Origin: Fasciola hepatica
Lineage: Eukaryota > Platyhelminthes > Trematoda > Plagiorchiida > Fasciolidae
Length of the DNA: 64,000 nt
Reading direction: 5' to 3'
Assembly: GCA_948099385.1 (NCBI GenBank)
Contig: CANUEZ040000117.1
Location: 2,032,001 to 2,096,000, forward strand
Shown here: positions 33,491 to 46,620 of the stretch, in pieces
Position numbering within the stretch: the stretch's first letter is position 1
How the letters are laid out: every line of letters begins with the position of its first letter
The notes under the pieces: model-generated
Told to the model about the DNA's origin: nothing
The model's input: the letters and a program-made list of their open reading frames with translations, nothing else
The model's database searches: none
Program-made: the position numbers and the translations under genes

Positions 33491-36230
33491 GGAAAGTTCA
33501 TATAGGGTATCTAGCGTGAGACACTGAAAAGCATAGATTACGACTAGTCGAGGCAGGACGGTAGACTTATTGCCGAGCATAATCTCAGCAATGGTGGCCA
33601 GAGGTACGGGCTGATAATGTGGCGACTATGGCTGAAGAGCTTCTATGCATGACGTATCCCGTGCATGTTCTGCAGCCGGGGAGGGAATGTATAAAAGGGA
33701 GATTTACTGGTATTAGGCAGTAAGCGTAACAGAGAGTGCGGAATAAACTCCAACCCACCCTCAAAGTGCCGTGGATCAATTGTGAACTAAGGAATATAGT
33801 CCAAATGTCTGACTGCTCGCGGAAGAAACGGTCATTTTGGGTCCGAAAAATCCCATTCCGGGCAAGGTGCAGCCAAATCACACAAATCCCAAGGACAGAA
33901 CAAGATTCATTCGTAGTTGCTACGGTCCCAAGTTGAAAATAACAAAATTACAGATACATACAAACCTCGAAGTTTTCAGCCAAATAGACTTTAAAGCTAA
34001 ACCCGAAGGTTCAGAGTCCCATAAGCCAAGCACGACAGTCAGAAATTGTGAAGGGCCAAGTGTTTCGTACAGACAAACAAACAAACTTTTAAAGTGTTTT
34101 GCATGGACGGGCTTAGCGAGGCAACATAAAATACGACCACGACCACTAAGTAAGCAGAACGTTTTTAATTATTTTTAGCACCGATCCTTCACGCCGCTCT
34201 CCAAAATCCTTCCGCAGAAAGGGCCGGAGCAAGTTTAGGATGGGGTTACGATTCTCACCTTATTCACCCATATCTTGCAGTCAGTGCTCACGGCCACCAA
34301 CTTTCTGCTTTGAGTGCGTCCACAGTAGGTCTTCGAACTACCGTATTCATCACTCCCACAATTCACGGCGAATCAACTCCAAATTCCGCTTCGCAGCTCG
34401 AGACCTGTTTAAAAATTGGGAGACCGAAGCACACTTTCCGGTGTACGGATAGAATGATGGCTTTTCGTGACCAAACGTTCTGATGCAACGTATCAAGCAG
34501 CATAACCCAAAAGGAATACCTGTTATTTCAGCAAATGGATGATTTAGTTTGATTACAAGTTGCTCAGAAAAACTGAGGGCAAAAGCAGAATATAGATGGC
34601 AGTGATACATAACGTAAAAAGGGTTGGAGGGCAGGGAAATTATACGAAGTTAACTCTAATTTTCTGGAGGAATATTGAAACAAGCTTGTGATCAGTTTCC
34701 GATGAGCCTCGAAAATCACTGTACGATGAAGCGTATCCGGAAGCCCGTGAACACAGAAAACGGCCTGATACCAATTCGAAAGGAAGTGTCCCAGGATGCA
34801 TCCCTGCATAATATATGCAAATAAGACTAACTTATAAATAGCTAATAAAAGTTTTCCTCCAAAGACTGGTGGAACTCTAGGATGCAACTTCAAGTTCTAA
34901 CCCTTTTGGACGGTTAAAGCAAAATTACTCGCTCGCCATCTTTGTTCAAGCTGCGGAGAAACTTTGAAGCGGGCACACTTTTGCTATCTTTTAAGAAAAT
35001 TGGAACAACTTGGAGTTGTGAAAAGGATAGAAGAAACCCGTTGCGGAACTTTTCCTCGCTGAGCAGCCCGCTATTAGAATCACTTGACCAGCTGTACGCG
35101 GCAACGTGATCCTGCGTGGCAGTCGCGGACAGGGAGAAAGCTGCGATTTCGCATAGATGTTGGGCTGGACACCGGAGCTCAGCCTGTGAACTAACCGAAG
35201 AAGCGGAAAATGGATTCGGAAAAGAACACTTCTCAGACAAGAATTCAAGGGACAGGCCAAAATTCCGGAAGCTGGTTTTAAGGCCACGATTTCGGAAACA
35301 GGCAGATCTGAAACACTCTGTCCCATAGTAGCGAGAAGAAACTCCAAGTGAGCGAAATTTCCTGTGGCCCACCGGTACACCATCAAACTACTAAGACAGA
35401 GTTGCGCGTAGACCTTTCCCTATATCTTAATCTCCCACATTTGTTGAACCCACATTTGCCCTCTTGCCTATTTGCATTTATGATGATCAGAAGTAGGGGG
35501 AGTAGTGGCAAGCATGCTGTGTATTCTGCGACTAGCGACCACCGCGGCAGTCGCAGGTGTGCGAACGATCAGCCAGACGTATGGCATCCCTGTACCAGCT
35601 GTTCGACGTGGAACACAAAGGACAAGAACAGTGAAGCTTCACGTAGTTAGCCCCCCGAGGATGATCGGTATGTTCAGCCGCGTGGCCATAAAAGTCATCC
35701 TCCGGCTTGGAAAATGGAGGGGTTCTTAGGAGCTCCAGGATAAAGGGCCTAGGCCGGTCTTTGTGGAGTTCGGTAACCCTGGACGCCGGGATAGATTTCA
35801 TCCACTGCATACGAGATCACGAGTGCCACGATGGGTGCAATCGTCGTCCAACCCAATGACTGGTCTCCCTTTGAGCTAGAGAACGGCCGACGACCAAACC
35901 TGGTAGCCCCAAGGGCTTCAATACAGCTTTTCTGCACTCGCCGAGAGTCCGAGTAGCTCGGCTGCAGCTGTTGTCATGTGCCCGTTCGTAGGAAGCCCTA
36001 GTGAAAGTCGAAACCGCGACGAGGAATCACCAGAGCGCATGGATGGTCCAGCCTCGTCGAGTTCACGAACTTCGTGTGATGCAGTGACCAGTGCTCCGAT
36101 AGGCAGAAGCCGAGAGGTTGCTGAAAAGCCCGTTGAAGACGAACCTGAGTTCCGAGCAGCCGGAGGTCCCTGGGAATCCAAATAATAGGCGGAGCACCAG
36201 GTCACTACCAGTTGCACACAAACGCAGCAA
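33491..36230. other. no recognisable gene
   Basis: Open frames of up to 152 codons exist (for instance minus strand 35372-34914), but none shows a motif I recognise and they overlap one another on both strands. The right end may include the start of the LINE-2 endonuclease. Confidence 0.3.
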
Positions 36231-38914
36231 GTGCGAGTAATGTGGCCGGAACCTGAAGCTCACACATTCGGTGTACATGTGACGGGGGTCACTGAGAGCT
36301 GGGTTCCACCTCAGGGGGACATCACGCACCAAATACATCTCAACTTTGTGGCCGGTCGTGCGGACAGGCCACACGGACAGCGGCAGCGGAGGGGTATTTA
36401 TTCTCACGCGAGGGGACTACCACTAGGAAGGAGAATCCAAGCTGCACCTATATCATATACAAGCCACTTTGGTTTCTCTCATGACTCACTACGCAGAACT
36501 GAGAGTTGTCTTGTGTACCGCAGTCCGTCGTCTCCAGCGGAGGACGATGATTATCTGATGCAAAACTCATGGCTTCAACAGGTTCTGGACGAAAGTCCCG
36601 ATGGTTGAGGACCTCAAAGCGCCAGAGGTGGATTTGATAGACGAAAAAACTCATAGAAAGTTGTTCGGTCGCAGCTTACTAGGCCAGATGCATAACAAGG
36701 GCCTAAACTGGCATGTCACCGAGGAGACCAGATATAGGCAAGGGTAACGTTTAGCTGTCCTGAACACCGTGATCGCGCGATACTCGCAGGACATTGCAGA
36801 CCCTCAGTTTGGGGTTTCTCTAAGAAACGGTGACCATGGGGTACTCCGCTTAACACTGGATATGAGCAAACCGTTTCGTCCCAGACAAAGTGAGACGTAG
36901 CTACTATCTGGTAGATCGGTTATTGTGGAGAGAACTAGGGTCTGAGTTTCAGGCTTTGGTTCGCCCGGGGTAAGTCTTCGTTGAGCGGCCCTGCAAGCAC
37001 GATAGAATTAACCTACAGTCACTGAATGACCGGGAAGCTCCCTTAGGAAAGGTTTATCGGGGGAGGGGGGGGGGGCGAGCCGTTCAGCCAAGGCGAACTA
37101 GTCGGTTACAGAATACTGCTAAAATGGACCAATCTGCTTGGGCCAGATTACTTAACGTTGGCGGTTACGGAAACCTACTGCGGTATTTAGCGAACAGGGC
37201 TAGGTCTTGTAAGATCCGTATTAATTGCAGGAAGAATTACTAAGATCGCCCATTATAAACCGCCAAAATGAACCCAGAGAAGAAGTTCAGCCACATGCAG
37301 TTCAAGGTGACTCCAAGAAGAGCCTTTGGAAGCCTAAGGGGCCCCTAGGGTCAAGCAGCCAGAACAATCTGAGGAAGGCAAGATCCTTCCGGAGCAACCT
37401 CCCAAAAATTTACAGGCGACAAAACGGTACTAATGGCTTTCCGCGAATCGCCACCATGGCTAACGCTCAAGTTCAGGGGAAAGCCACCACAATGAGTGAA
37501 GTGCTTACGTTTCTGAGTGGCTTGGTAAGGACTGAGGCAGCAGATCGCAAGCTTTTCGACCTTACAATGGTCCAGCCTCTGACGAACATTTCGGCGCAGC
37601 TGCTGGTTACTCTGTTTTACACACCCCTTTCACTAAGGTTTCTTGTCGCAGGAAAGGCCCATGACGACCGTCAACCTGGTCAACAAAGCCGGAGATTGTG
37701 AAACCTGACTCGCATACAGGTCCATCAGTTTACGCGCGGTGTTGCTGAAGGTTATGGGGGGGGGGTTTGCAAACTAGGTTGCCGACCACGCCACTGCCTA
37801 TGGGTTAATGGTGACAAAACAGCATAGCGTTGCTTGTTCGAGATCGCGCTTGTGAAGCTTGGTCTGTTTAATGAATGAGGATACTCAGACTTTTGACCAG
37901 GGGGATGGAATAGAAGCCTGATGCCTGGACCTCTAGGAGACATTCGACGCAGCCAATCACCTTATGCTGCCGATGATTTGGAATATCTCCAGCCTGTCAT
38001 CGGAAACTATTACGTTGATCCATGGGTTAACTACCAGTAAGGCGTTTCAAGCCGAGTTGGAAGATAGCATATCACTTGAAAGGATTTGCTGAGCTGTTGG
38101 GCCCATGGCTCCCTCCTTGGACCTACGTTGTTCATCCTGCTCATAAAAACCTCTGTCATGGGCTTCGGAAACACACTCTGCGTTTGCGGATGATGCAACG
38201 TCGACTCCGTAGCAACAGATTCCATGAGGCGGGATCTGAGTAAAGTGTGTCGCTGGTCGGTGGTCTGAGGCTTGCTACTAAGCTCAACTAAGTACGTCCA
38301 CTTGGTAGATGGTTAGGACCCCCGGCCGACTAGGCACATTGAAGAGGCCAGCGAGCGCACTGAGTTCACGAGCGTCATCAAACCAAAGGTCCTTGAGGTA
38401 TTAACGTCAGACAACTCTTGATATAGACAGTAGTGCTGCACGGCCGCTCAGAAGACTTCCAGGGAACTTTACAGGCTTCAAATAGCCGTCGCCCCTCCAA
38501 AGCCTCGGGTTATACTGCCGTATAACACGACTTTCTTGTGGCTGCAACTGAAGTGCTGATTCCAAGCGCACCGAAAATCCCTGATAAAAAATGTAACCTG
38601 CCAAACAGGCTAAACGGAGTTTCGCACGGTGGTTCGTTGGCCTAATCGGACTTGTCTACGAGCACGGACTCGCGGCATTGAGCCGGTCTTCTTTCAAAGT
38701 CACAAGGCGTAGAGGCGACCAGATAAGAGTTTTTGGGGTTCTGAAGATGCATGTTGATCTCCGGGATTTGACTACACCTCTGTTGACCGCCGGCCACCAG
38801 AGGCACCCTCTGAAGCTGGAGAAAGAAAGTTCCAAGTCGCTTGAGAGGAAATTTCTTCGCTATTTGAGGTACAAAGGACTGGACACGGCTGCTCTCGTAG
38901 GTGTTTCCCTCTGA
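36231..38914 (+). pseudogene. LINE-2 family copy, endonuclease to C-terminus
   Basis: Endonuclease: VTGVTESWVPPQGDI, GRADRPHGQRQRRG and VYRSPSSPAEDDDYLMQ at 36270-36570, then APEVDLIDEK, NKGLNWHVTEETRYRQG and NGDHGVLRLTL to about 36870 after frame changes. Reverse transcriptase: FADDATS near 38188 (the catalytic box), RRDLSKVCRWSVV, GLLLSSTKYVHL and VLEVLTSDN to about 38410. C-terminus: HPLKLEKESSKSLERKF near 38810. The stretch 36950-37980, including a 158-codon frame at 37225-37701, would be linker and early RT but shows no clear match. The copy is old, with many stops. Confidence 0.7.
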
Positions 38915-39579
38915 GAAGTCTGATGAGTTCTGAACGGCTGGACCCCTGGAGAGTCTATATACTCGTAGAAACTGGCGGTTAGGTACCCGCTTGTGCTATC
39001 ATTCTCTTTGACTTCTTCTGTCCATTTTACCATCGTCACCGCTGTAGTTCCTCGGTCTACCCTTGTCTCCGGTCCCTTTAGTTGTCCTCAACTTTCCGCC
39101 TACATATTTCATCATAATCTATTCTGTTTCTAGTTATCTACTGAACTGGAGTGGTTTGATTGTCTGCAGCTTTTCCGCGATAGAATCCTTCATGCTACTC
39201 AAGCCTAAGGGACTGCCGCGAAGCCGGACCATCTCCCGCTGTCCAGCGACGTATCCTCTAGATCACCTGAACTTTATACACAAGGTGCAGCTAAGATAGT
39301 GTCCTGAACCATTTCGCATTTTTCAGTGTTCTATCCTCCAGTTCACTGATATACTGGATGTAAGGTCTTGTCAGGATTTGCATTTTGAACCCCTTCCCTT
39401 ATCGCGCCTCCCTATTAGCCAATGAACCGCCTTCCGACTCACTGGTGACATCCAGATAACAAAATGTTCACAAGATCCGAGGGAACTTGGGCTTTGGCCT
39501 CGTACTTGTGCACTAATTCTCGGCCTAAAGACTCCAAGACTCCATTGTCTCCTACCTGACTACAACCTCCACTTTAGCA
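38915..39579. other. no recognisable gene; pyrimidine-rich lead-in to a LINE-1 remnant
   Basis: The composition resembles the proline-rich ORF1 region of the LINE-1 family, which would be expected just upstream of the remnant that follows. No motif confirms it. Confidence 0.3.
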
Positions 39580-41370
39580 ACATAAGTATGCCCCGGTCGC
39601 CCCCGCAGCCATTCTCAGCCAGTTTCCGCCTAACGGTGGAACTACATACAAACGTCCCAACAATGACCCGAAGTTCAAATCTGTGTCCCGCTTTTTCATC
39701 CCTCGCATCCCCGTCGACGCAAAGGCCCCTGTACCCCTCATGAGCCTGCAGTCTTTAGTGCATCCAGCCAAACAAATCCTAGTCCTCAACCCCGTCTATT
39801 CCAACTGCACTGACCAACATCCCTGATTCCGACACCCCGCTACCTGCCTGTACTGGTCCTGACGAACAGATACGTTACCCGCTACTCACAACCGATATCT
39901 TCTTGACCAATGCTCAACACACCTCCGGCCCTATCGCCATCCATACTGCGGTCTACTATAATAATCTCTTGCAAGCCTATTTTACCGATCACCTAAAACG
40001 ATCGGTTGGGCCTGAAACTAACACACTTCCTTCTACCAGGCTAAAGCTGATTTGCCGCCCTTGTATGGGTCCTCACGTCAGACAACGAATCTGAACTGCT
40101 CCATACCACACAACCCACTTGACCAACCGAAGCCCACAACACCAAAATAATAATGACGGTATCCCGTTTATTCTTTCCTATAGCGTTTCTGTCATACCCA
40201 AAATTTGTCCCCCACTATATCTGACCACAAATTCAGACTATTGCTGCAACTCTTCATCACTCTTTGCTTGACTCCTTCCCTTACTCACTTAGGTGTACCT
40301 TCCGCTTTCCCGGCTCTCAGCTTCCTATTGGATGTTTTCACTGTCCAACAAGCGAAAATGTCTCCGGAATCCCTCACCTAATTGATGCTTTTGAATACTT
40401 CTCCTTACTGCACCAAGAGTAAGGATTATTGCAGGTGACTTTACCTCATCTAAGATCGTCTGCCCATCCTTATATAAACCCATTGACCTCGTATCGTTTG
40501 TGATAAGTGGAAAAGCAGGAGTTAAGGTGAACATGTCTGCCGTCTTGCGAGGAAAAACAGCCCTTCAGATGTGATTTTCACCTACGGCATTATATCACTT
40601 CTACTGTTCCAAGGCTTGTGGAAAATAAGCTGCCTAACTAGAAACCAGAGTGCATGCAACGCCCAGTCAGATCTCTTTGACTGTAGTTGTTGCCAGAGGT
40701 CAGGACCCCTAAAACTCTTAGGGGTATCATGTACGTGTTTTCAGCAGTCACTGTGTCAGTCTCCACTCCCCTTGTCTGTTACCTTTGGCTCATATTTTGC
40801 CTCAACTATGACCCCTATTAACAATGTTGACCCCTTTCCCTCCCTCCAGTTGCCGCCTAAAGCCTTTCCGCAATGAAATTTGACTTCTCAATCATATTTT
40901 AACTACCGATCAATTTCAATTCATCCCATTACCCAAGACCAGGCGGTTTAAAGACCACTACAATAGTTAAATCTGGACCTGACATACCATACTTGTTACT
41001 CAATTGGCCCACCCTTTCTCCTAATTCCAGTCTTTTGTCTACTAACTGTAAATGCTAAGTCATAGTCCTACAAAAAATGCCTGTGGCGCGGGGTAGCGGA
41101 TTATCTTTCTATTAGCCATGCCCCTGTTCCCTACAGGTTATTGGAAAAATCATCAGAAACTCTTTATATGGTACATCTTAAAATTTGACCTCATTGGTAC
41201 GCGACAACAGGGTTTCCCTCGCTCAAGATCTTTCATTGCTTGCCGGCTGGTCTTCCTGCGCCACATCAGTGAGACGGCAGACAATGAAATAACTGTTGTT
41301 GCACCCTATCTGGAAATGTCAGAGGCATTTGAGTGCATGTCGCACCCTCATGTTTTGGCCAGAATCTGAC
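39580..41370 (+). pseudogene. LINE-1 family copy, ORF1 tail to RT
   Basis: CCCCTCATGAGCCT near 39735 is identical to copy 1 near 6170, inside the proline-rich ORF1 tail, and the following stretch aligns loosely with 6290-6430. IIAGDFTSSK near 40428 is the endonuclease GDFN box with N replaced by T. RQQGFPRSRSFIACRL and VVAPYLEMSEAFECMSHPHV at 41215-41360 match the QHGFLKHRS and VFLDMSKAFDRVSH boxes of copy 2. Coding is heavily broken and the RT catalytic box is missing. Confidence 0.6.
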
Positions 41371-42930
41371 CCTTTGGTTTCACAGATGACTTACTATTTT
41401 GGATCTTGGAATCCCTTAAACTCTGATCAGTCGATTGTGCAAAATCTGATACTAACTGCTATTTGGCCTCACCAAGAGGTTCGAAGTAATCTTGACGGTG
41501 CTAAGTGCCGTCGGATTCACCTTTTTGGCCTACCCACATCCGGCTTTCGGGTTGTGTGTGGCAATGCATGGACGCACTAAGGCCGGCTAATTGGACCTCC
41601 TACTCTCTAAACTGGTTTTCAGAATGGGTGTCCGGCGCACGGTCACTCTCATCTACTAGCATCAGTTACCGTTGAAGGACAACCACAGCCTCCTTTTGCT
41701 GCCTCCAGTAGTCTCCTCCAACATTCCTGGACATCTTTCTCCCATCTGTACAAGCGCTACTACGCACCCGGTAGAATCCCGAATCGACATAGGCATATTT
41801 TCCTGCTCTGTTAAGTAAAATATGCCTATATTTGGTATTGCTGATACTCACCTCCATCGAATATCCAGTTACCTCCCGAATTCCATCCTTTTACTGCCAA
41901 AACATTTTCTCGTAGGGCTACCACATCCCCCACCGTGATATACACGAGGGTTCCATTGTTCAGATATCTCCACTATTTATATCACACATCCTGAGAAACT
42001 TTCGATGAGATCTATGATAGATTGGGCAATATATATGGTACTTCTCGACTAACCGTAACACGAAGCACCATTTAAGTTACATTTATCTCACCTGCCAACA
42101 CGAAAACCGCGAAGTGCCTCTCCTTCCAGCTCTCCAACTGCGTATTACCAGCCCTCTGTTTTACCATATCGTTTCGATCCTTCTCCAGTTAGTCCAGTTA
42201 TTCAGCCATCGACGCTTCCTGACGGCTGCACTGGCGGTGCGTTATCTATATCTCGGTCTATCGATCAATTTCAGCTCACCCAGTTATGCAGTTATCTGCA
42301 CTTCTCCGCATTTTCTCTCGTGCACTGCTCCAGCAGTTCATCGTGAGCAACCTCTAACTTCCACTACCTTACCATCAAGGGTTCCCACGTTCTCAGTAAC
42401 TCATTCCCCTCAGTTTAACCATCTTTTGAATCTCATATGAGTCACTTGATATCTTCTGCTAACCTGGTGCTTCAAATTTCCATGATAGGGCATGTACTCT
42501 ACATCACATTATGAGCAAATTTACTGCAAACTCTTGCTGGACACCAATTATCCGCGCTACCAGTCAATGGAATTCCAGTATCGTTTTCGCTCATCCTCTC
42601 CCGGCAGGTCAACCCGCAACTCCGTCGGGACACCGCTCCTGAATCTTCCCGGTTTATTGAGACTATTAGTTTAGGTGTGTATTCGTCAAAACCAACAATT
42701 TTTTCAATTCTTGGCCGGCGCTTCTTCGGGAGATCTTCCGCCGGAATACATTTTTTCGATTTTGCTTCCATGCCGTGAGAATTCCTCGGCATTCTTTTTC
42801 TACCTCAGCTCCACTTGCCAACGAATTTCAGCAACATGACCGACTTTGCCAATTATTGTTAGAAACGATCATCTGAGCTTCAAACGGAATTTTGCTAGTG
42901 ACTTATCCTTGCCAGCAATAAAACGTATAC
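41371..42930. other. no recognisable gene; flank into which the BEL element inserted
   Basis: The stretch 41614-41655 resembles 13381-13420. A hairpin lies at 41789-41829. The sequence from 42100 is pyrimidine-rich. The segment just before 42930 was contiguous with 49380 before the BEL insertion; that continuation ends in a CCGAAATAAACC tail, so this flank is probably the 3' part of another dispersed element. Confidence 0.4.
41789..41829. repeat. perfect 13 bp hairpin
   Basis: ATAGGCATATTTT at 41789-41801 pairs perfectly with AAAATATGCCTAT at 41817-41829 around a 15-base loop. No coding context explains it. Confidence 0.7.
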
Positions 42931-42935
42931 ATCGT
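42931..42935 (+). other. target-site duplication, left
   Basis: ATCGT directly precedes the 5' LTR and recurs directly after the 3' LTR at 49375-49379. A five-base duplication is usual for BEL/Pao integration. Confidence 0.85.
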
Positions 42936-43352
42936 TGTAAAGGAGTTCAGGGAACCCCGTTCCATGCATTGGCATCCATATTACAAACGGCGTTTATCAT
43001 TCATCTTTGCTGGAATTCCGATTGTGTGTTGTATTTCTCTTAATCTTTGTCACAAACCGGACTCCTACCGTTGACTCGAGCGAGAGTCGCTCAGCTTGAA
43101 TTTTGTTGTGACTGTATTTGGTAATCTCATCTTCTGTATCTAACGTTTTGCTGTAACCCAGCTGCATTTGTTGATTTGTTGTCCAATTTGGAGCTAAAGA
43201 GCCCAGAAGGAACACTATTGAGGTTTGATTATTGTAAAATCAATTAATTTGTCGTATATAGTACCGTAGCTATTCGGAATCGACCTTGTTTTGAATTGTG
43301 TCGAAATTGGTTGCTACGCGTCGCTCGAACGTTCCGGCGGCTGGACTATACA
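42936..43352 (+). repeat. BEL/Pao 5' LTR (417 bp)
   Basis: Starts TGTAAAGG and ends CTATACA. It has the same length as 48958-49374 and I count about six differences, near 98.5% identity. It contains the element promoter by position. No TATA box is obvious. Confidence 0.93.
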
Positions 43353-43484
43353 GTACTCAACATCCTTGGCAATCGCTGAGACATGAAATTGCGCAGAAAA
43401 TCTGCAAACCGTTCTAAATCAAAGAAAAATACCCTGCAGGTGAACCAAACCCCTTTGCCCGTAGGTGTTGGTCATGTTTCTTGA

Positions 43485-44790
43485 TCAGGCTCCAGTATAT
43501 CAGGTTGTTCTAGGGTTAGCTCGGTTTCCCATAGAGCTACAGCGGATCTGTTGTTAGCTGAGTTGAGGGAGAAGCAGGTTGCGGGGCAATAAGAGTTAGA
43601 TAAACAAAGTAAGCTGCTCCAGGTGAGGAATGAGACGGAAATGCCAAAACTGCTTTTGGCACTCGTGGAGGAATAAGAAGATCTAGTCAACAGAGATGAA
43701 GTCAAGGGTGGAGTAATGGTCAGTGAACATCTTTTTCGTTACTTAGGTGATTGCCTCGTGCAGAATGATGCATCACGAACAACAAGCTTGGTTCCAGTGG
43801 CGGAACTTGCATTGAATTATCGTTTGGACTTACCCAGGGGTTAAACTGAGTCATTTGCGGGCTGCTCGTCAACGTACTGGAGGTTTGTGAAACAGTTCGA
43901 ATATTACGTCGAAGGTAGAGTTCAAGACGATGGCCAGCCTTTACTTTATTTGATGCATTACTGCAAGGGACAAGCAAGGGATGCGATTGCCGAATGTGTT
44001 ATGTTGCCTCCAACACTGGCATACAATAGGGCTAAGGAAATCTTAAAAGATCTGTATGGACAAGATCACGTAGTGTCTCGTTCACTGATTGACGGCTTGC
44101 TGCAAGGTTTGAAGCCTCTGGTGGAAGATTCGGATGCCTTGAACAAATTGTTGTTAAAAAGGCTGAACTGTGAAGCTGCCCTCACGCAAATGAATTGCAT
44201 GTCAGACCTCAACCCGTTGCAGACTATGGAACGTATCACTCGAGTGCTACCAACGCGTCTCCATGATTTGTGGGCTAGGACCTTTGATGATATTTTGGGA
44301 AGAGGAGACGAACCAAGGTTCCAAGATCTGCAGCACCTAGTGTCCCATGAGGCACGGATTGCTCGAAGTAGGTTTGGCAAACTGGCTGCCAATAGCAAGG
44401 CTCAGGGGTATTCGCGGTCATCCAGTTGGAGGAATTACGCAAAAAACCCGCATCCAGAAGCGACACAGTTCATGCCAAATCAGGGTAGTACTTTGTTGGT
44501 CGCAGCTAATAGGTGTTCGGTATGTAATGGAGTACATGCAATTGAGGAAGTTCAGCGATTCCTGTCCCGTGATATACCCGGTCGTTGGGCACTGATCAAA
44601 GAAATCAAGGCTTGTTCTTCGTGTTTCAAGTGTGGACATCTGTCTAGCAACTGTTGTGTTTCCAAACCATGTTCAACATCAGGTTGTCCGAAAAGGCACC
44701 ACCCTCTACTGCATGTTGCACAGAAGCAATGTACCGATCGAGTCACGCAAGATACAACACAAGGGCTGCAGCTGGATAAGCTGGGTACGG
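43485..44790 (+). pseudogene. BEL/Pao Gag
   Basis: Gag forms the particle and binds RNA. The N-terminal part is helical and charged (TADLLLAELREKQVAGQ), as in other BEL Gags, and is broken by TAA at 43590, 43674 and 43842. After that the frame is open: YWRFVKQFEYYVEGRVQDDG, LMHYCKGQARDAIAECVMLP and IDGLLQGLKPLVEDSDAL are characteristic BEL Gag sequence. A zinc knuckle CFKCGHLSSNC and a cysteine-histidine stretch ending KRHHPLLH follow near 44617-44720. There is no clear initiator ATG. Confidence 0.88.
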
Positions 44791-45330
44791 ACGAGGCAAG
44801 GAAGCCTGGGCAGCGGACCAATAATTGTGCGGCTACTCTTAGGCCAGAATGTCGGGCCAGTTTAGGTGTACCACCAGTGCGAGTAGACGGACCAGGGGGC
44901 TCTGTGGAGACCAAGGCTCTGCTAGACAGTGGGTCTGACGTGACTCTAATACAAAAAGACATTATGGAGCTGGTGGGCCTGAAGGCACCCCCGACCTCAC
45001 TTTCGACTTCGACCGTAAATGAGACTATCACTTGGAATTCGGGAATAACGGAGCTGCGACTGAACTCATTGTCAGAGAATGGTTTCGTGAATGTAGAGAG
45101 AGCCTTTTGTGTTGATAGGCCACCAATCCAAGCAGTCCAGTACTGCACAGATGCGGACATTTTATCCTGGCCTCACCTACATTGCGTCCAAAAACAGAAT
45201 CTGGAAGATTCGAGAGTGCAAATCCTGATAGGTGCCGACGTCCTCGAAGCACATTGGGCATTAGAGCAAGGATGCGGCAAAAGAAAACAACCCTATGCTG
45301 TGCGGACGATTTTAGGATGGATTGTTCTTG
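44791..45330 (+). CDS. BEL/Pao aspartic protease
   Basis: The active-site motif is ALLDSGSDVTLIQKDIMELV at about 44919-44978, with DSG in place of DTG, common in this superfamily. It is followed by SRVQILIGADVLEAHW (the ILG-like second motif) and AVRTILGWIVLGPI. The segment lies within one uninterrupted frame from 43887 to 46007, between the Gag knuckle and the RT leader. Limits are approximate because the polyprotein would be processed. Confidence 0.85.
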
Positions 45331-46620
45331 GTCCGATAAGCCAGGAACCACGCTTTGTGAGGACAGTAAACTACATTGAGAGGGGGATGGACCCCTTAGC
45401 AGAACAGATCGATCGATCATACAACACCGATTTCTGCGATAGGTATTTATCGGAAAACTGTCCTACATTAGAAGACAAACAGGCCGTTGATATGGTTTCC
45501 AATGCCACAACCTGGTTGGACGGACACTATGAAGTTGCATTTCCGTGGAGGAATCCCGAAGTGAGACTTCCAAATAACTATATTGCGGCCAAAGAGAGAT
45601 TGAACGGCTTGAGAAAAAGGTTTGCTCGCTACCCGGAATTCTTTGACAAGTACTCTACAATAATAGAAAGTTATATGCTCAAGGGCCACGCCCAGTTAGC
45701 GCCCGATGTACAGCTAAAAATGGGTTTTGAGCCAAAGTGGTACTTACCACATCATGCAGTTACAAACCTTAAAAAGCCCAGCAAGTTGGGGGTGGTGTTT
45801 GACTGTGCGGCTGCATTCCAGGGACGCTCCCTGAATGATTACTTGCTACAGGGACCGGACACGACGGCAAGCTTAGTTGGAGTGTTGCTTCGTTTTCGAA
45901 GGGAATCTGTCGCGTTGGCCGCGGATATTGAAGAAATGTTCATGCAGGTTCGAGTGCCGACGAGAGACAAAGGAGCACTGAGGTTCCTCTGGTGGGAAAA
46001 TGGTTGATTAGGTGGTAATCTTGTTGAATTACAGATGAATGCCCACCCGTTTGGTGCCACTTCCTCCCCATTTTGTGCAAATGTCGCGTTACTTTGCACG
46101 GCAGACGATTGGGGAGGACAGTATAAGGATTACGTCCCCAGGGCCGTGTATAACAACTTCTATGTAGACGACCGTCTTGCTTCTTTGCCCACACCGGAGA
46201 ATGCAAGGGTTTTTGCTATCCACATCAATGAGTTACTATCACGAGGTGGATTCCGGCTTCATTAGTGGGTGTGTAAGCGTAAGGAGGCGCTAGATATTTT
46301 ACCGAAATCTGAGCTGGCTCATCCCACTTTGGAAACCGATGGTTGCGCGCCTGTGCCGGACAGGACGTTGGGGTTGGAATGGAATGCAATAGAAGACACG
46401 TTCCAGTTTCCATTCACAATACGCGAAAAACCTCAAACAAGGAGTGGCTTGTTGTCCATAGTGTCATCCGTGTTCGACCCACTAGGGTTGGTTTCACCTT
46501 TCATTCTGCCAGGCAAGGTGTTATTGCAATCACTGTGTCGCTTGAAGCTTGGTTGGGACGACCTAATTGGAGAAGAACCCCTACGATGCTGGAATGAGTG
46601 GTCAAGATATATGGAACAAC
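45331..46620 (+). pseudogene. BEL/Pao reverse transcriptase with two stops
   Basis: The leader has YEVAFPWRNPEVRLPNNY and QLAPDVQLKMGFEPKWYLPH. The fingers and palm follow: VVFDCAAAFQGRSLNDYL, LVGVLLRFRRESVALAADIE, EMFMQVRVPTRDKGALRFLW, then a TGA at 46005-46007. The frame goes on unbroken through QMNAHPFGATSSPFCAN to the catalytic box FYVDDRLAS at about 46159. A TAG at 46263-46265 follows RGGFRLH. The thumb continues (RTLGLEWNAIEDTF, FDPLGLVSPFILPGK). All key residues are kept; only the stops break it. Confidence 0.92.

Noticed and set aside
34914..35386. Two overlapping minus-strand frames of 131-152 codons
   Set aside because: They overlap in different frames, show no motif, and have serine-rich composition expected by chance.
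37057..37076. G-run near 37060, and C-run near 49840
   Set aside because: Simple homopolymer tracts with no neighbouring feature to give them meaning.
37225..37701. 158-codon frame as a separate host gene
   Set aside because: It lies between the endonuclease and RT of a LINE-2 remnant and is better explained as decayed linker.
38678..38914. Apparent repeat of LRDLT-PLLT between 13527 and 38755
   Set aside because: The second belongs to a LINE-2 C-terminus with its own matches; the short identity is likely chance.
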